Below are positions 8,852 to 16,828 of a stretch of DNA of 41,744 bases, piece by piece. Both the position numbers and the translations under genes were made by a program. Source of the stretch: Devosia sp. (lineage in GTDB: Bacteria; Pseudomonadota; Alphaproteobacteria; Rhizobiales; Devosiaceae); NCBI GenBank assembly GCA_026126125.1, contig JAHCJW010000012.1, positions 1 through 41,744 of the forward strand. Direction: 5' to 3'. Below the pieces are notes generated by a model that had not been told where the DNA came from, did not search any database, and worked only from the letters and a program-made list of their open reading frames with translations. Positions within the stretch are counted from its first letter, which is position 1, and each line of letters starts with the position of its first letter.

Positions 8852-9258
8852 ATATCGGCCAGGCGGCGGATGCGTCGGGCGTTTCGGCCAAGATGATCCG
8901 CTATTACGAGCAGATCGGCCTCATCCGCCCTCCGCATCGCACCGACAGCAATTACCGCGTCTATGGCAGCGACGAGGTGCATGTGCTGCGTTTCATTCGC
9001 CGCGCCAGGACGCTGGGGTTTTCCATCGAGGAAACCGGCGCGCTCCTGGCTCTCTGGCAGGACAAGTCCCGCGCCAGCGTCGAGGTGAAGGAGATCGCCT
9101 CGGGCCATATCGCTGCGCTCGAAACCAAGATCGCCGAGCTTGAATCCATGGTCGGCACGCTCAAGCACCTTGTGCATTGCTGCCATGGCGACCATCGGCC
9201 CGACTGCCCCATTCTCGACGATCTCGCCGGGGACAAACCCATCAGCAAAGGACACTGA
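8848..9258 (+). CDS. cueR: Copper-responsive MerR-family regulator CueR
   Basis: A 136-residue MerR-family activator. The winged helix-turn-helix starts [25 protein letters not shown], followed by a long dimerisation helix and a metal-binding loop with Cys112 and Cys120 ([11 protein letters not shown]). These two cysteines, and Ser77 where divalent-metal sensors have Cys, match the positions described for E. coli CueR and argue for Cu(I)/Ag(I)/Au(I) sensing. An extra Cys111 precedes the usual ligand. The gene overlaps copA by ATGA, so activator and pump are made together. Its operator is the 19-bp-spacer promoter at 6531. Confidence 0.95.
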   Translation: MNIGQAADASGVSAKMIRYYEQIGLIRPPHRTDSNYRVYGSDEVHVLRFIRRARTLGFSIEETGALLALWQDKSRASVEVKEIASGHIAALETKIAELESMVGTLKHLVHCCHGDHRPDCPILDDLAGDKPISKGH

Positions 9259-9259
9259 A

Positions 9260-9460
9260 ATGAGCGAAAAAACGACGTTCACCGTCAACGACATGACCTG
9301 CAATCACTGCGTGGGGACCGTGCGTCAGGCGCTTGAAGAAGCCCTGCCGGGCGCCGAAATCCAGGTCGACCTTTCGACTCACAAGGTGAGCTTCACCGGC
9401 GATCGCGCCAAGGGCGAGGAAGCCATTCGCGAGGCCGGTTATACGCCCGAAGCCGCCTGA
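9260..9460 (+). CDS. copZ: Copper chaperone CopZ (heavy-metal-associated domain)
   Basis: A 66-residue single-domain protein with the beta-alpha-beta heavy-metal fold. The Cu(I) site MTCNHC is at about residues 13-18, and [12 protein letters not shown] at the C terminus is typical of CopZ/Atx1. AGGA lies 6 nt before the ATG, and only one base separates it from the cueR stop, so it is the third gene of the copper operon. It likely binds Cu(I) in the cytoplasm and hands it to the N-terminal domain of CopA or to CueR. Confidence 0.94.
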   Translation: MSEKTTFTVNDMTCNHCVGTVRQALEEALPGAEIQVDLSTHKVSFTGDRAKGEEAIREAGYTPEAA

Positions 9461-9468
9461 ACGCCCAC

Positions 9469-9499
9469 TTGACCTTACCAAGTTTGAAGGCGGCAGGGT
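9469..9499 (+). promoter_or_regulatory. Degenerate second MerR-type promoter before the DUF305 gene
   Basis: TTGACC (9469-9474) begins a copy of the copA promoter start: TTGACCTT is identical, and ACCTT and AAGGC half-sites (9472-9476, 9487-9491) are one base closer than in the canonical operator. The hexamer 19 bp downstream, CAGGGT, is a poor -10. It could be a weak or decayed CueR site giving the last gene extra copper induction. Confidence 0.4.
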
Positions 9500-9524
9500 T
9501 GTGGGGTTGATGGTGGAGATCACG

Positions 9525-9878
9525 ATGAAACCCCTGCTTGCCGCTTTCGCATTGGCCGTACTTTTCAGCACGGCCTCGGCCCAGGATCATTCGAGCCATG
9601 CCGGCCACGGTGGCGGACCAGAAAGCGCCGCCACGATCGCCTATCGTAAGGCAAATGCCGCCATGCATGCCGAAATGGCCATCGAGTATACCGGCGATGC
9701 CGATGTCGATTTTATCCGGGGCATGCTGCCGCACCATCAGGGCGCTGTGGCCATGGCGCGGATCGTGCTTGAGCATGGCACCGACCCGGAAGTGCGTGCC
9801 CTTGCCCAAGCCGTCATCGCCGCCCAGGAGGAAGAAATCGCCTGGATGCGGGCCTGGCTGAAAAAGAACGGATATTGA
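9525..9878 (+). CDS. Periplasmic DUF305 copper-tolerance protein
   Basis: A 117-residue protein with a cleavable signal peptide (about residues 1-20, ending STASAQ). The mature part begins with a short His-rich stretch ([10 protein letters not shown]), then the DUF305 core: [24 protein letters not shown] and [20 protein letters not shown], where the His and Met residues are likely metal ligands. Some DUF305 proteins (for example CopM) bind copper outside the cytoplasm. Here the gene ends the copper operon, so it probably sequesters periplasmic copper exported by CopA. The ATG at 9525 has GGAG upstream. Copper binding by this protein is inference from family and context. Confidence 0.85.
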   Translation: MKPLLAAFALAVLFSTASAQDHSSHAGHGGGPESAATIAYRKANAAMHAEMAIEYTGDADVDFIRGMLPHHQGAVAMARIVLEHGTDPEVRALAQAVIAAQEEEIAWMRAWLKKNGY

Positions 9879-9899
9879 GCGCGCTTGGTCGAGCGCTCA
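9876..9899. terminator. Shared bidirectional hairpin between DUF305 and cydC
   Basis: TGAGCGC (9876-9882) and GCGCTCA (9893-9899) form a perfect 7-bp stem with a 10-nt loop. The left arm begins with the TGA stop of the DUF305 gene, and the right arm ends with the TGA (as TCA) of convergent cydC. No T tract follows on either side, so efficiency is uncertain. Confidence 0.55.
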
Positions 9900-11549
9900 G
9901 TCCGCCCGCCCGTTTCGCAAGGCAACCACCCGGTCGACCGTGCCCGGCGGGATCGCGGCATGGGTGACCATGAGCACGGTCCGGCCCCGGGTCGCTTCGC
10001 TCAGCGTTTCGAAAAAAGCCAGTTCCGTGGCGCGGTCGAGGGCGTCGGTCGGCTCATCGAGCAGGATGATCGGGGCCTTTGACACGAGGGTTCGCGCCAG
10101 GCATAGCCGCCGCATCTGACCGGTAGAAAGCGTCCGCCCGGCTTCGCCCACGGGGGTGTCGAGCCCTTTGGGCTGGGCCCGCACGAAATCGCCCAAATGG
10201 GCGGCGTCCAGCGCCTGCCACAGCTCTTCGTCGCTGGCGTCGAGGCGGGCGATCAGCAGATTGTTGCGGATGGTGTCGATGAACACCGGGCTGTCCTGGC
10301 TGAGCAGCGACATTTGGGCATGCAGGTCGGCGCTGGCGATATCGGCGATGACGGTGTCGCCGATCGAAATCGCGCCAGCCTGCGGCGTGTTGAGGCGCAA
10401 CAACAGGCGCAGCAGGGTTGATTTGCCGCCGCCGCTGGGCCCGACAATGGCGATGCGTTCTCCCGGCGCCACGGTCAGGGAAAACGCCTTGAGCACATCC
10501 GTGTCCGGCGTATAGCCGAAGCTGACATCCGAGAAATGAATCGGTGCGTTGAGCGGAAAGGCGCGCGGCGTTGCCGGCTCGGCAATGGTGAGGGGCAGGC
10601 TGGCAAGGGCGTCGAGGCGCTCGGCGGCCGCCAGCGCGCTGGCGGCTTTGCCGACGCTGCGCACGATGACAGCGGTCGCCTCGAAACTGCCGAGCACGGC
10701 GAGAACCAGCGCCACCATGACGGCGGGATCGGGCGTCCCGGCCGCATGAGCTTCGACGCCGGCCCAGAGCGTGCCGACAAGGGCGAGGGCGGCGAGCGCC
10801 TGTACCAGCCAGCCCGCCCCGATGGTCAGCGCCGCGGTGGTGAGGCGCAGCCCGCGTAGGTGCTGCATGGCTTGCGAGAAGCGGCGCGACGTGGTGCCCA
10901 GAACGCCGAGCAGCGTCAGGTCGGCATGACCGGCAACGGCATCGTAGACGGCAATGCGCGCATCGGCGGCGGCGGCGACGACCTGGCGTCCGGCCGAGCG
11001 GCCCAGAGCCACGAGCAGCACGGGTACGATCAGCACCGCGCCGGCAATGGCCAGGCCATAGATGATCGCCGCACCCGGCAGCAGCCAGGCAAGGACGGCG
11101 GTGACGCCGGCGCCGATCAGAATGGCACCCAGAAACGGCCCGATGGCAACGAGAAAGGCGGTATCCAGCGCATCGACATCGGCTGTCAGCCGGCTGACGA
11201 GATCGCCATGGCGAATGGAGCGATTGGCCAGCGGCACGCGCGGAAACAGCGCGGCGAACAGCCAGCCGCGCAGGTCCGACAACAGCTTGAGCGTCGTGTC
11301 GTGACCGACAAGGCGCTCACCATAACGCGAGAGAATACGTACGAAGGAAAAGCCGCGCACCAGCGAGGACGGGACGAAAAGATTGAAGGCGAGCCCGGCC
11401 GAGGTCAGCGCCGTGGCGGTGATGAACCAGCCCGAGGTGCCCAGGAGCGCCACGCCTGCCGCCAGGGTGACGAGAGCGAGCAACAGCGCCAGAACCATGG
11501 CGCCGGCCCGGCGGCGAAACAGCGGAACGAGACTGGCGAGCGCTTTCAT
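9897..11549 (-). CDS. cydC: Heterodimeric ABC exporter subunit CydC
   Basis: A 550-residue ABC half-transporter: six membrane helices in the first about 300 residues (GVALLGTSGWFITATALTSAG and VRGFSFVRILSRYGERLVGHD are CydC hallmarks), then one nucleotide-binding domain with Walker A GPSGGGKST, signature LSTGQMRR and Walker B IILLDEPTDALD. With CydD it exports glutathione and cysteine to the periplasm and binds haem, and it is needed to assemble cytochrome bd. The start overlaps the end of cydD by 4 nt (ATGA), so the two are coupled. The pair is divergent from cydABX. Confidence 0.95.
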   Translation of the reverse strand: MKALASLVPLFRRRAGAMVLALLLALVTLAAGVALLGTSGWFITATALTSAGLAFNLFVPSSLVRGFSFVRILSRYGERLVGHDTTLKLLSDLRGWLFAALFPRVPLANRSIRHGDLVSRLTADVDALDTAFLVAIGPFLGAILIGAGVTAVLAWLLPGAAIIYGLAIAGAVLIVPVLLVALGRSAGRQVVAAAADARIAVYDAVAGHADLTLLGVLGTTSRRFSQAMQHLRGLRLTTAALTIGAGWLVQALAALALVGTLWAGVEAHAAGTPDPAVMVALVLAVLGSFEATAVIVRSVGKAASALAAAERLDALASLPLTIAEPATPRAFPLNAPIHFSDVSFGYTPDTDVLKAFSLTVAPGERIAIVGPSGGGKSTLLRLLLRLNTPQAGAISIGDTVIADIASADLHAQMSLLSQDSPVFIDTIRNNLLIARLDASDEELWQALDAAHLGDFVRAQPKGLDTPVGEAGRTLSTGQMRRLCLARTLVSKAPIILLDEPTDALDRATELAFFETLSEATRGRTVLMVTHAAIPPGTVDRVVALRNGRAD

Positions 11550-13273
11550 GCCACACCTTTCTTGCGGGCCGGCAGTGGCGCCGGCAGCAGGGTTTCCCCG
11601 GCGATTCGCCAGGATTTTCCGAGTTTCCCGGCAACGGCGGCCGAATGGGTGGCGACGATCAGCGTGCGGCCGCGCGCATAGCCGATGATCGCCGTCATGA
11701 TCTCAGCCTCGAGCGCACCATCGAGATGCGCCGTCGGTTCATCAAGCAGGATCAATCCGGCATCGCGCAGGAACAACCGCGCGATGACCACGCGCTGCGC
11801 CTGGCCGCCGGAAAGCCCGAGGCCGTCTTCGCCGATGATCGTATCGAGACCATCCGCCATGGCATCGGCGAACGGGGTCACCTGCGCCAGATCCGCCGCC
11901 TGCTCGATGTCGCGGCGGCTGGCACCGGGCCGCGCCAGCGCGATATTGTCGGCGAGGCTGGCGTGGATGAGACGCGGTTTCTGGGTGAGCAGAAAGCTGC
12001 GCGCTCGCAGGCTTTCGAGTGGCCAGTCGCCAAGATCGGCGCCGTCGAGGGCGATCCGGCCCTCGTGCTGGCGCAGGCCGATAATGGCTTCGAGCAGCGT
12101 GGTCTTGCCCTGACCGCTGGGACCGACCAGGGCCACGTGCTCTCCGGCGGCGATGTCGAGGCTGGTATCGTGCAAGACCAGACGCTGCCGGTCGGGCGTG
12201 CGCAGGGTGATCCCGTCGAGGGTCACGGCAATGGCGTCGCCGGGCAGGGGGGCGATATCGTGCAAGACCTTGGCTTCGGTGGGCAATTCTCCCAGCTGGC
12301 GCTCGATTTCGACAATGGCCGCCTTGGCGGCGGCGCGGTCGTGATAATGGGCGGCCAGCAGGCGCAAGGGATTGTAGACTTCCGGCGCCATCAGCAACAG
12401 GAATACGGCCAGTTGCAGGGTGAGCGGGCTCGAGCGCAGATTGAGGAACTCGATGAAGGTCAGCCCCAGATAGAGCGCTACCCCCGCCACGCCCAGCGCG
12501 GCGAAGAACTCGAGCACGGCCGAGGACAGGAAAGCGATGCGCAGCACATTGAGCGTGCGCTGGCGCAAGGCCTCGCTGGCGGCGACGATGCCCGCGGTTT
12601 CCGCTTCGGCGCGACCGAACAGTTTCAGGGTGAGCAGGCCGCGCAAACGGTCGCCAAAGCGCCCCGACAGACGCGTCAGGGCCTTGGCCTGGCGATCGGT
12701 GGCGCGTTGGGCGCCCCAGCCGACCAGCGCCATGAACACCGGGATCAGCGGCGCCGTGACGATGAACAAAAGACCCGCCACCCAGTCGAGCGGCAGGATG
12801 ATGGCGCCGAACACCAGCGGCAGCAGCGCCGCCTGGGCCATGGCAGGCAGATAGCGCGCATAATAGGCGTCGAGCGCCTCCACCTGATCGACGATGGCGG
12901 CGACGGCGGCGCCGGATGATGCCATCTCGCCGCGCCGCGGCGAGCGCGAAAGCAGGCTCGAGAACAGCAGCTCACGCAAATCCTGCTTGATGGTTTCGGC
13001 CCCGACGGCGCCGAACCATTCGCCCAGTGCGCCAAGACCGGCCCGGGTGATCAGCAGGGCAAGCACCAGCCCGATGGCCGGCAGCAGGGCCTGTGGCGCT
13101 TCGCCACCCTCGATGGCGCGACCGAGAATGTCGGCCAGGGTCCAGGCCTGCCAGACGAGCAGGCCGCCCCCGACCAAGGGTGCGGCCATGGCCAGGAGGA
13201 GGCTGCGCGAGCCGCGTTTTTGCAGGCGGGACAGGGCTTTTCCGGCGGCTTTTGCTTCTGGTGTCACGGGCAA
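11546..13273 (-). CDS. cydD: Heterodimeric ABC exporter subunit CydD
   Basis: A 575-residue ABC half-transporter, partner of CydC. A six-helix membrane domain (about residues 25-320) includes the ETIKQDLREL segment and LPLVFGAIILPLDWVAGLLFIV. The nucleotide-binding domain has Walker A GPSGQGKTT, signature LSGGQAQR and Walker B LILLDEPTAHLD. The start is not clear: a TTG at 13273 or a GTG at 13267 both fit, with no strong ribosome site at either, so the N terminus may be off by a few residues. It is the first gene of the minus-strand cydDC operon, 82 nt from the FNR box it shares with cydA. Confidence 0.93.
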   Translation of the reverse strand: MPVTPEAKAAGKALSRLQKRGSRSLLLAMAAPLVGGGLLVWQAWTLADILGRAIEGGEAPQALLPAIGLVLALLITRAGLGALGEWFGAVGAETIKQDLRELLFSSLLSRSPRRGEMASSGAAVAAIVDQVEALDAYYARYLPAMAQAALLPLVFGAIILPLDWVAGLLFIVTAPLIPVFMALVGWGAQRATDRQAKALTRLSGRFGDRLRGLLTLKLFGRAEAETAGIVAASEALRQRTLNVLRIAFLSSAVLEFFAALGVAGVALYLGLTFIEFLNLRSSPLTLQLAVFLLLMAPEVYNPLRLLAAHYHDRAAAKAAIVEIERQLGELPTEAKVLHDIAPLPGDAIAVTLDGITLRTPDRQRLVLHDTSLDIAAGEHVALVGPSGQGKTTLLEAIIGLRQHEGRIALDGADLGDWPLESLRARSFLLTQKPRLIHASLADNIALARPGASRRDIEQAADLAQVTPFADAMADGLDTIIGEDGLGLSGGQAQRVVIARLFLRDAGLILLDEPTAHLDGALEAEIMTAIIGYARGRTLIVATHSAAVAGKLGKSWRIAGETLLPAPLPARKKGVA

Positions 13274-13355
13274 TGGTCTGAGGTTGTGGACGGGGGAGGG
13301 CTTGCTGGGCCGAGATCCTCGATTGGCACCCTATGCAGGTCATCGACAACGCCTC

Positions 13356-13369
13356 TTGATCTGAATCAA
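13356..13369. promoter_or_regulatory. Perfect FNR box in the cydDC/cydABX divergon
   Basis: TTGATCTGAATCAA matches the FNR consensus TTGAT-N4-ATCAA at all ten defined positions. Its centre is about 90 bp from the cydD start and 95 bp from the cydA start, so one dimer could serve both promoters. The FNR-type regulator at 5695-6417 has the matching E-x-x-S-R recognition helix. Confidence 0.9.
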
Positions 13370-13457
13370 GGCTGGTTACAGTCTGGTGCGGCATAAGAGG
13401 AAACTAAAGGGTGGCCCCCTTGGGGGCCAACCCCAGCATAGAGGCCTTGAGCGTGCC

Positions 13458-15056
13458 ATGATCGATATGACCGTCGTCGAACTCTCGCGATGGCAATTCG
13501 CCGCCACCGCGATGTATCACTTCATCTTCGTGCCCCTGACGCTTGGCCTGAGTTTCATGATGGTGATCATGGAAAGCGTCTATGTGATGACGGGGCGTGA
13601 AATCTGGCGAAAGGCGACCCTGTTCTGGGGAACGCTGTTCGGCGTCAATTTCGCCATGGGGGTGGCCACCGGCATCGTGATGGAGTTCCAGTTCGGTATG
13701 AACTGGAGTTATTACAGCCACTATGTCGGCGATATTTTCGGCGCGCCGCTGGCCATCGAAGGCCTAATGGCCTTTTTCCTCGAGGCGACCTTTATCGGCC
13801 TGTTCTTTTTCGGCTGGGACCGGCTGAGCAAGGTCGGCCACCTCGTGGTGACCTGGCTGACGGCGATCGGCGCCAATTTTTCCGCCCTGTGGATCCTTGT
13901 CGCCAATGGCTGGATGCAAAATCCGGTCGGCTCCAAGTTCAACCCCGATACCATGCGCATGGAAATCACCGACTTCATGGCGGTGATCTTCAATCCGGTG
14001 GCGCAGGCCAAATTCGTGCATACGGTCAGCGCCGGCTATCTGTGTGGCGCGGTTTTTGTCCTCTCCATTTCGGCGCTTTTCCTCGTCAAGGGCAAGCATG
14101 TGGAGCTGGCCAAGCGCTCGGCGGTCGTGGCCGCCAGCTTCGGGCTCGCCGCTGCGCTCTCCGTGGTCGTGCTGGGTGACGAAAGCGGCTATGTCGCCAC
14201 CGAGCATCAGAAAATGAAGATCGCCGCCCTTGAGGCGATGTATCACACCGAGGCGGCGCCGGCCCCCTGGACGCTGCTCGCCTTTCCCGATGAAAACGGC
14301 GAACCGGGCTTTCAGATCTCGGTGCCCTGGGTCGGTGGCCTGATCACCACCCGGTCGTTTGATCAGCCCCTGCCGGGCATCAACGAACTGGTCGAGCGGG
14401 CGCAGCATCGCATCCGCTCGGGCATGGTGGCTTACCAGGCCCTGCAGGAAATCCGGGCCGATGGCAGCAATGCCGAGGCGCGGGCCGTGTTCGACGAGCG
14501 CTGGGCGGATCTGGGCTATGGCCTGTTGCTCAAGCGCTATCGGGACGACGTGCAGAACGCTACCGATGAGGAAATCGCCATGGCGGCGGCCGATACCGTT
14601 CCCGGGGTCTGGCCGCTGTTCTGGACCTTCCGCATCATGATGGGGCTCGGCTTCTTCTACATCGCCTTTTTCGCCCTGTGGTTCTATCGCGCCTCGCGCG
14701 GCTGGATCGACACCAACAAGCCGCTCCTGTGGCTCACCGTCTTCCTGCTGCCCACGCCATGGATTGCCATCGAGGCCGGCTGGTTCATTGCCGAGTTCGG
14801 GCGCCAGCCCTGGGTGGTGGAAGGGGTTCTGCCTACATTCTACGCCGCTTCGAGCCTGTCGGTGCTCGATCTGGTGCTGTCGCTCAGCTTCTTCGTGCTG
14901 CTCTACACGGTTCTGTTCGTGATCATGGTCATTCTCATGGTCCGCATCGTCAGGGCCGGGCCCAAGGACAAGCTGTTCACACCCAGCGAGGGCGATGAGG
15001 ATTTCGTCATGGCCGCCCTTCCGGCAACCCCCGCGACCAAGGAGCTCGGATCATGA
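13458..15056 (+). CDS. cydA: Cytochrome bd ubiquinol oxidase subunit I, CydA
   Basis: A 532-residue, roughly nine-helix quinol oxidase subunit carrying haems b558, b595 and d. The N terminus (VELSRWQFAATAMYHF) supplies the conserved haem-ligand histidine. KFVHTVSAGY contains the His and FRIMMGLGF the Met expected to ligate b558. GWFIAEFGRQPW is a family signature. The loop from DESGYVATEHQ to FRIMMGLGF is long, as in the long-Q-loop (E. coli cydA-like) branch rather than short-loop cyanide-insensitive CioA. The ATG at 13458 is used; a second ATG at 13467 is possible. Overlaps cydB by 4 nt. It reduces oxygen to water at high affinity and probably responds to FNR through the box at 13356. Confidence 0.97.
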   Translation: MIDMTVVELSRWQFAATAMYHFIFVPLTLGLSFMMVIMESVYVMTGREIWRKATLFWGTLFGVNFAMGVATGIVMEFQFGMNWSYYSHYVGDIFGAPLAIEGLMAFFLEATFIGLFFFGWDRLSKVGHLVVTWLTAIGANFSALWILVANGWMQNPVGSKFNPDTMRMEITDFMAVIFNPVAQAKFVHTVSAGYLCGAVFVLSISALFLVKGKHVELAKRSAVVAASFGLAAALSVVVLGDESGYVATEHQKMKIAALEAMYHTEAAPAPWTLLAFPDENGEPGFQISVPWVGGLITTRSFDQPLPGINELVERAQHRIRSGMVAYQALQEIRADGSNAEARAVFDERWADLGYGLLLKRYRDDVQNATDEEIAMAAADTVPGVWPLFWTFRIMMGLGFFYIAFFALWFYRASRGWIDTNKPLLWLTVFLLPTPWIAIEAGWFIAEFGRQPWVVEGVLPTFYAASSLSVLDLVLSLSFFVLLYTVLFVIMVILMVRIVRAGPKDKLFTPSEGDEDFVMAALPATPATKELGS

Positions 15057-16198
15057 GCACCATTCCACTCGACTATGAAACGCTGCGGCTGATCTGGTGG
15101 CTGTTGCTGGGCGTGTTGATGATCGGTTTCGCCATCATGGGTGGGCGCGACCTCGGGGTGGGGACCCTGCTTCCCTTCGTCGCCCGCACCGACGAGGAGC
15201 GCCGTATCCTGCTCAACCTCATCGGTCCGACCTGGGAAGGCAATCAGGTCTGGCTGATCCTGGGTGGTGGCGCCATTTTTGCGGCCTTCCCGCCGCTTTA
15301 TGCCGTCAGCTTCTCGGGCTTCTATTTGGCCATGCTGGTGATCCTTTTGGCGCTGATCCTGCGCCCGGTCGGCTTCAAGTTCCGTGGCAAGGTGGAAGAT
15401 CCGCGCTGGCGCGCCACCTGGGACTGGGGCTTGTTCATCGGCGGCTTCGTGCCCTCATTGATCATGGGCGTTGCGGTGGGCAATGTGCTGCTCGGCGCGC
15501 CGTTCCACATCGATGACACCATGCGCATGTTCTATACGGGCAATTTCTTTCAGCTGCTCATGCCCTTCGCCCTCCTGGCGGGGCTGGTCAGCGTGGGCAT
15601 GATCGCAACGCTCGGCGCCACCCTCATCGTCGGACGCACCGATGGCATGCTGGCCGAAAGGGCGCGCCGCTACGGCATCTGGAGCGGCCTCGCCACCCTG
15701 GTCCTCTTCGCCTTGGGCGGGGTCTGGGTCGCCGTCATGAACGGCTATGTGGTGACCAGCGTCATCGATCCCAATGCGCCGATCAATCCGCTGGCCAAGA
15801 CGGTGGAGCTGGTCCAGGGCGGGTGGCTGCGCAATTACGGCACCTATCCCTGGATGATCGCCGCGCCGGTGATCGGCCTGCTGGGTGTGGCGGTGGCGGT
15901 TCTGGGGCTGCAACGCGGGCTGAAATGGACGGCCTATCTGGCCGCCGCCGCTGGCATTTTCGGCATCGTCGCCACTGCGGGCGTATCGATCTTCCCCTTC
16001 TTCCTGCCGTCCTCGACCATGCCCAATGCCGGCCTGACGCTTTGGGATGCCTCGTCCAGCCATCTGACGCTGTTCGTCATGCTGCTGGCCACCGGCTTCT
16101 TCCTGCCGATCATCGTGCTCTACACCGCCTGGGTCTTCCGGGTGATGCGCGGGCCGGTGACGGGCCAGAACCTGGGCAAGAACCCCAACGCCTATTAG
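15053..16198 (+). CDS. cydB: Cytochrome bd ubiquinol oxidase subunit II, CydB
   Basis: A 381-residue membrane protein with eight to nine hydrophobic helices and no haem ligands of its own. MGGRDLGVGTLLPFVARTDEERRI and NLIGPTWEGNQVWLILGGGA are the recognisable CydB segments. ATHFVSIFPFFLPSS-like sequence near residue 315 (VSIFPFFLPSSTMPNAGLTLWDASSS) and a GFFLPIIVLYTAWVFRVMRG C-terminal helix complete the family pattern. It starts within the cydA stop (ATGA) and is followed 9 nt later by cydX. It pairs with CydA to form the oxidase core. Confidence 0.97.
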   Translation: MSTIPLDYETLRLIWWLLLGVLMIGFAIMGGRDLGVGTLLPFVARTDEERRILLNLIGPTWEGNQVWLILGGGAIFAAFPPLYAVSFSGFYLAMLVILLALILRPVGFKFRGKVEDPRWRATWDWGLFIGGFVPSLIMGVAVGNVLLGAPFHIDDTMRMFYTGNFFQLLMPFALLAGLVSVGMIATLGATLIVGRTDGMLAERARRYGIWSGLATLVLFALGGVWVAVMNGYVVTSVIDPNAPINPLAKTVELVQGGWLRNYGTYPWMIAAPVIGLLGVAVAVLGLQRGLKWTAYLAAAAGIFGIVATAGVSIFPFFLPSSTMPNAGLTLWDASSSHLTLFVMLLATGFFLPIIVLYTAWVFRVMRGPVTGQNLGKNPNAY

Positions 16199-16207
16199 GA
16201 GAAGACA

Positions 16208-16327
16208 ATGTGGTATTTCTCGTGGATCCTCGGGCTTGGCTTGGCCTGCACCTTCGGTATTCTCAACGCCATGTGGTTTGAAATGCGCGAGGACCGGCGC
16301 CTGGCCAAGGAGCAGGGCCGGGAGTGA
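16208..16327 (+). CDS. cydX: Cytochrome bd small subunit CydX
   Basis: A 39-residue single-helix protein. It starts MWYFSWILGLGLAC, then TFGILNAMWFEMRED, ending EQGRE. This closely follows the CydX/YbgT pattern: an N-terminal WYFxWILG, a small-residue helix and an acidic residue after NAxWxE. AGGAGA lies 7 nt before the ATG, and the gene follows cydB by 9 nt. CydX packs against CydA and stabilises the haem site and oxidase activity. Confidence 0.93.
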   Translation: MWYFSWILGLGLACTFGILNAMWFEMREDRRLAKEQGRE

Positions 16328-16343
16328 ACGGCCATGGCTAACG

Positions 16344-16377
16344 ATGCATTAATGCATGGCTGGTGACCAATTGGTCA
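16344..16377. repeat. Two adjacent perfect 14-bp palindromes
   Basis: ATGCATTAATGCAT (16344-16357) and TGACCAATTGGTCA (16364-16377) are each perfectly self-complementary, unrelated in sequence, and have centres 20 bp apart. They lie 16 nt past the cydX stop and just before the terminator. They have no loop, so they suit dimeric protein binding at least as well as RNA hairpins. Function unknown. Confidence 0.6.
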
Positions 16378-16386
16378 AAAATCGGC

Positions 16387-16420
16387 AAACCGGGTTTTCG
16401 CACTGAAAGCCCGGTTTTTC
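16387..16420 (+). terminator. Rho-independent terminator of cydABX
   Basis: AAACCGGG (16387-16394) pairs with CCCGGTTT (16410-16417) over 8 bp with a 15-nt loop, and runs into a TTTTTCTTT tract. It closes the cydABX transcript. Confidence 0.85.
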
Positions 16421-16610
16421 TTTGCTTTTCAAAAGCTTGCTGGGACATTGCCGCCACCCTCCGGCCATGATCTTGCCACGCAGCTGAACCGAATATGACG
16501 CCTTTGCTGCTTTCATGTGCACTGGGTGCATAACCGATGTGCAGGAAGGCCGGCTACTAATCACGACTCAGGTGGTCTACATAGAGGTCATCAAACGAAG
16601 GGGAACCAAG

Positions 16611-16757
16611 ATGAACATTGCAAAGAAGATCGCCGAATACGCCCGCTACCAGCGCACCCTGCGCGAGCTGAACTCGCTCGACGCCCGTCAGCTGAATGAT
16701 CTGGGCATCACCCGTGGCGACATCAAGTTGATCGCTCGCGGCACCTACACTGCCTAA
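16611..16757 (+). CDS. Small DUF1127 protein
   Basis: A 48-residue basic peptide: MNIAKKIAEYARYQRTLREL, then LNSLDARQLNDLGITRGDIK, then a short tail. The TLRELxxLDxRQLxDLGI(T/S)RxDI pattern defines DUF1127 (YjiS-like), a family common in Hyphomicrobiales. Larger alphaproteobacterial members bind RNA and affect phosphate or carbon metabolism; for this one a role is not known. AAGGGGAA lies upstream of the ATG. The gene is flanked by terminators and appears to be monocistronic. The 190 bp before it holds no other gene; an inverted repeat TGCAC-N3-GTGCA lies at 16518-16530. Confidence 0.88.
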   Translation: MNIAKKIAEYARYQRTLRELNSLDARQLNDLGITRGDIKLIARGTYTA

Positions 16758-16785
16758 TTCCTAGGCAGAACTGCGAATTCCGATG

Positions 16786-16810
16786 AAGGCGTCCTCCAGG
16801 GCGCCTTTTG
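16786..16810. terminator. Terminator between convergent DUF1127 and YbaK genes
   Basis: AAGGCG (16786-16791) pairs with CGCCTT (16802-16807) across a 10-nt loop, followed by TTTTG. It terminates the DUF1127 transcript and lies 19 nt beyond the stop of the convergent ybaK. Confidence 0.7.
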
Positions 16811-16828
16811 TCGTTTATGGGCAAGGTT

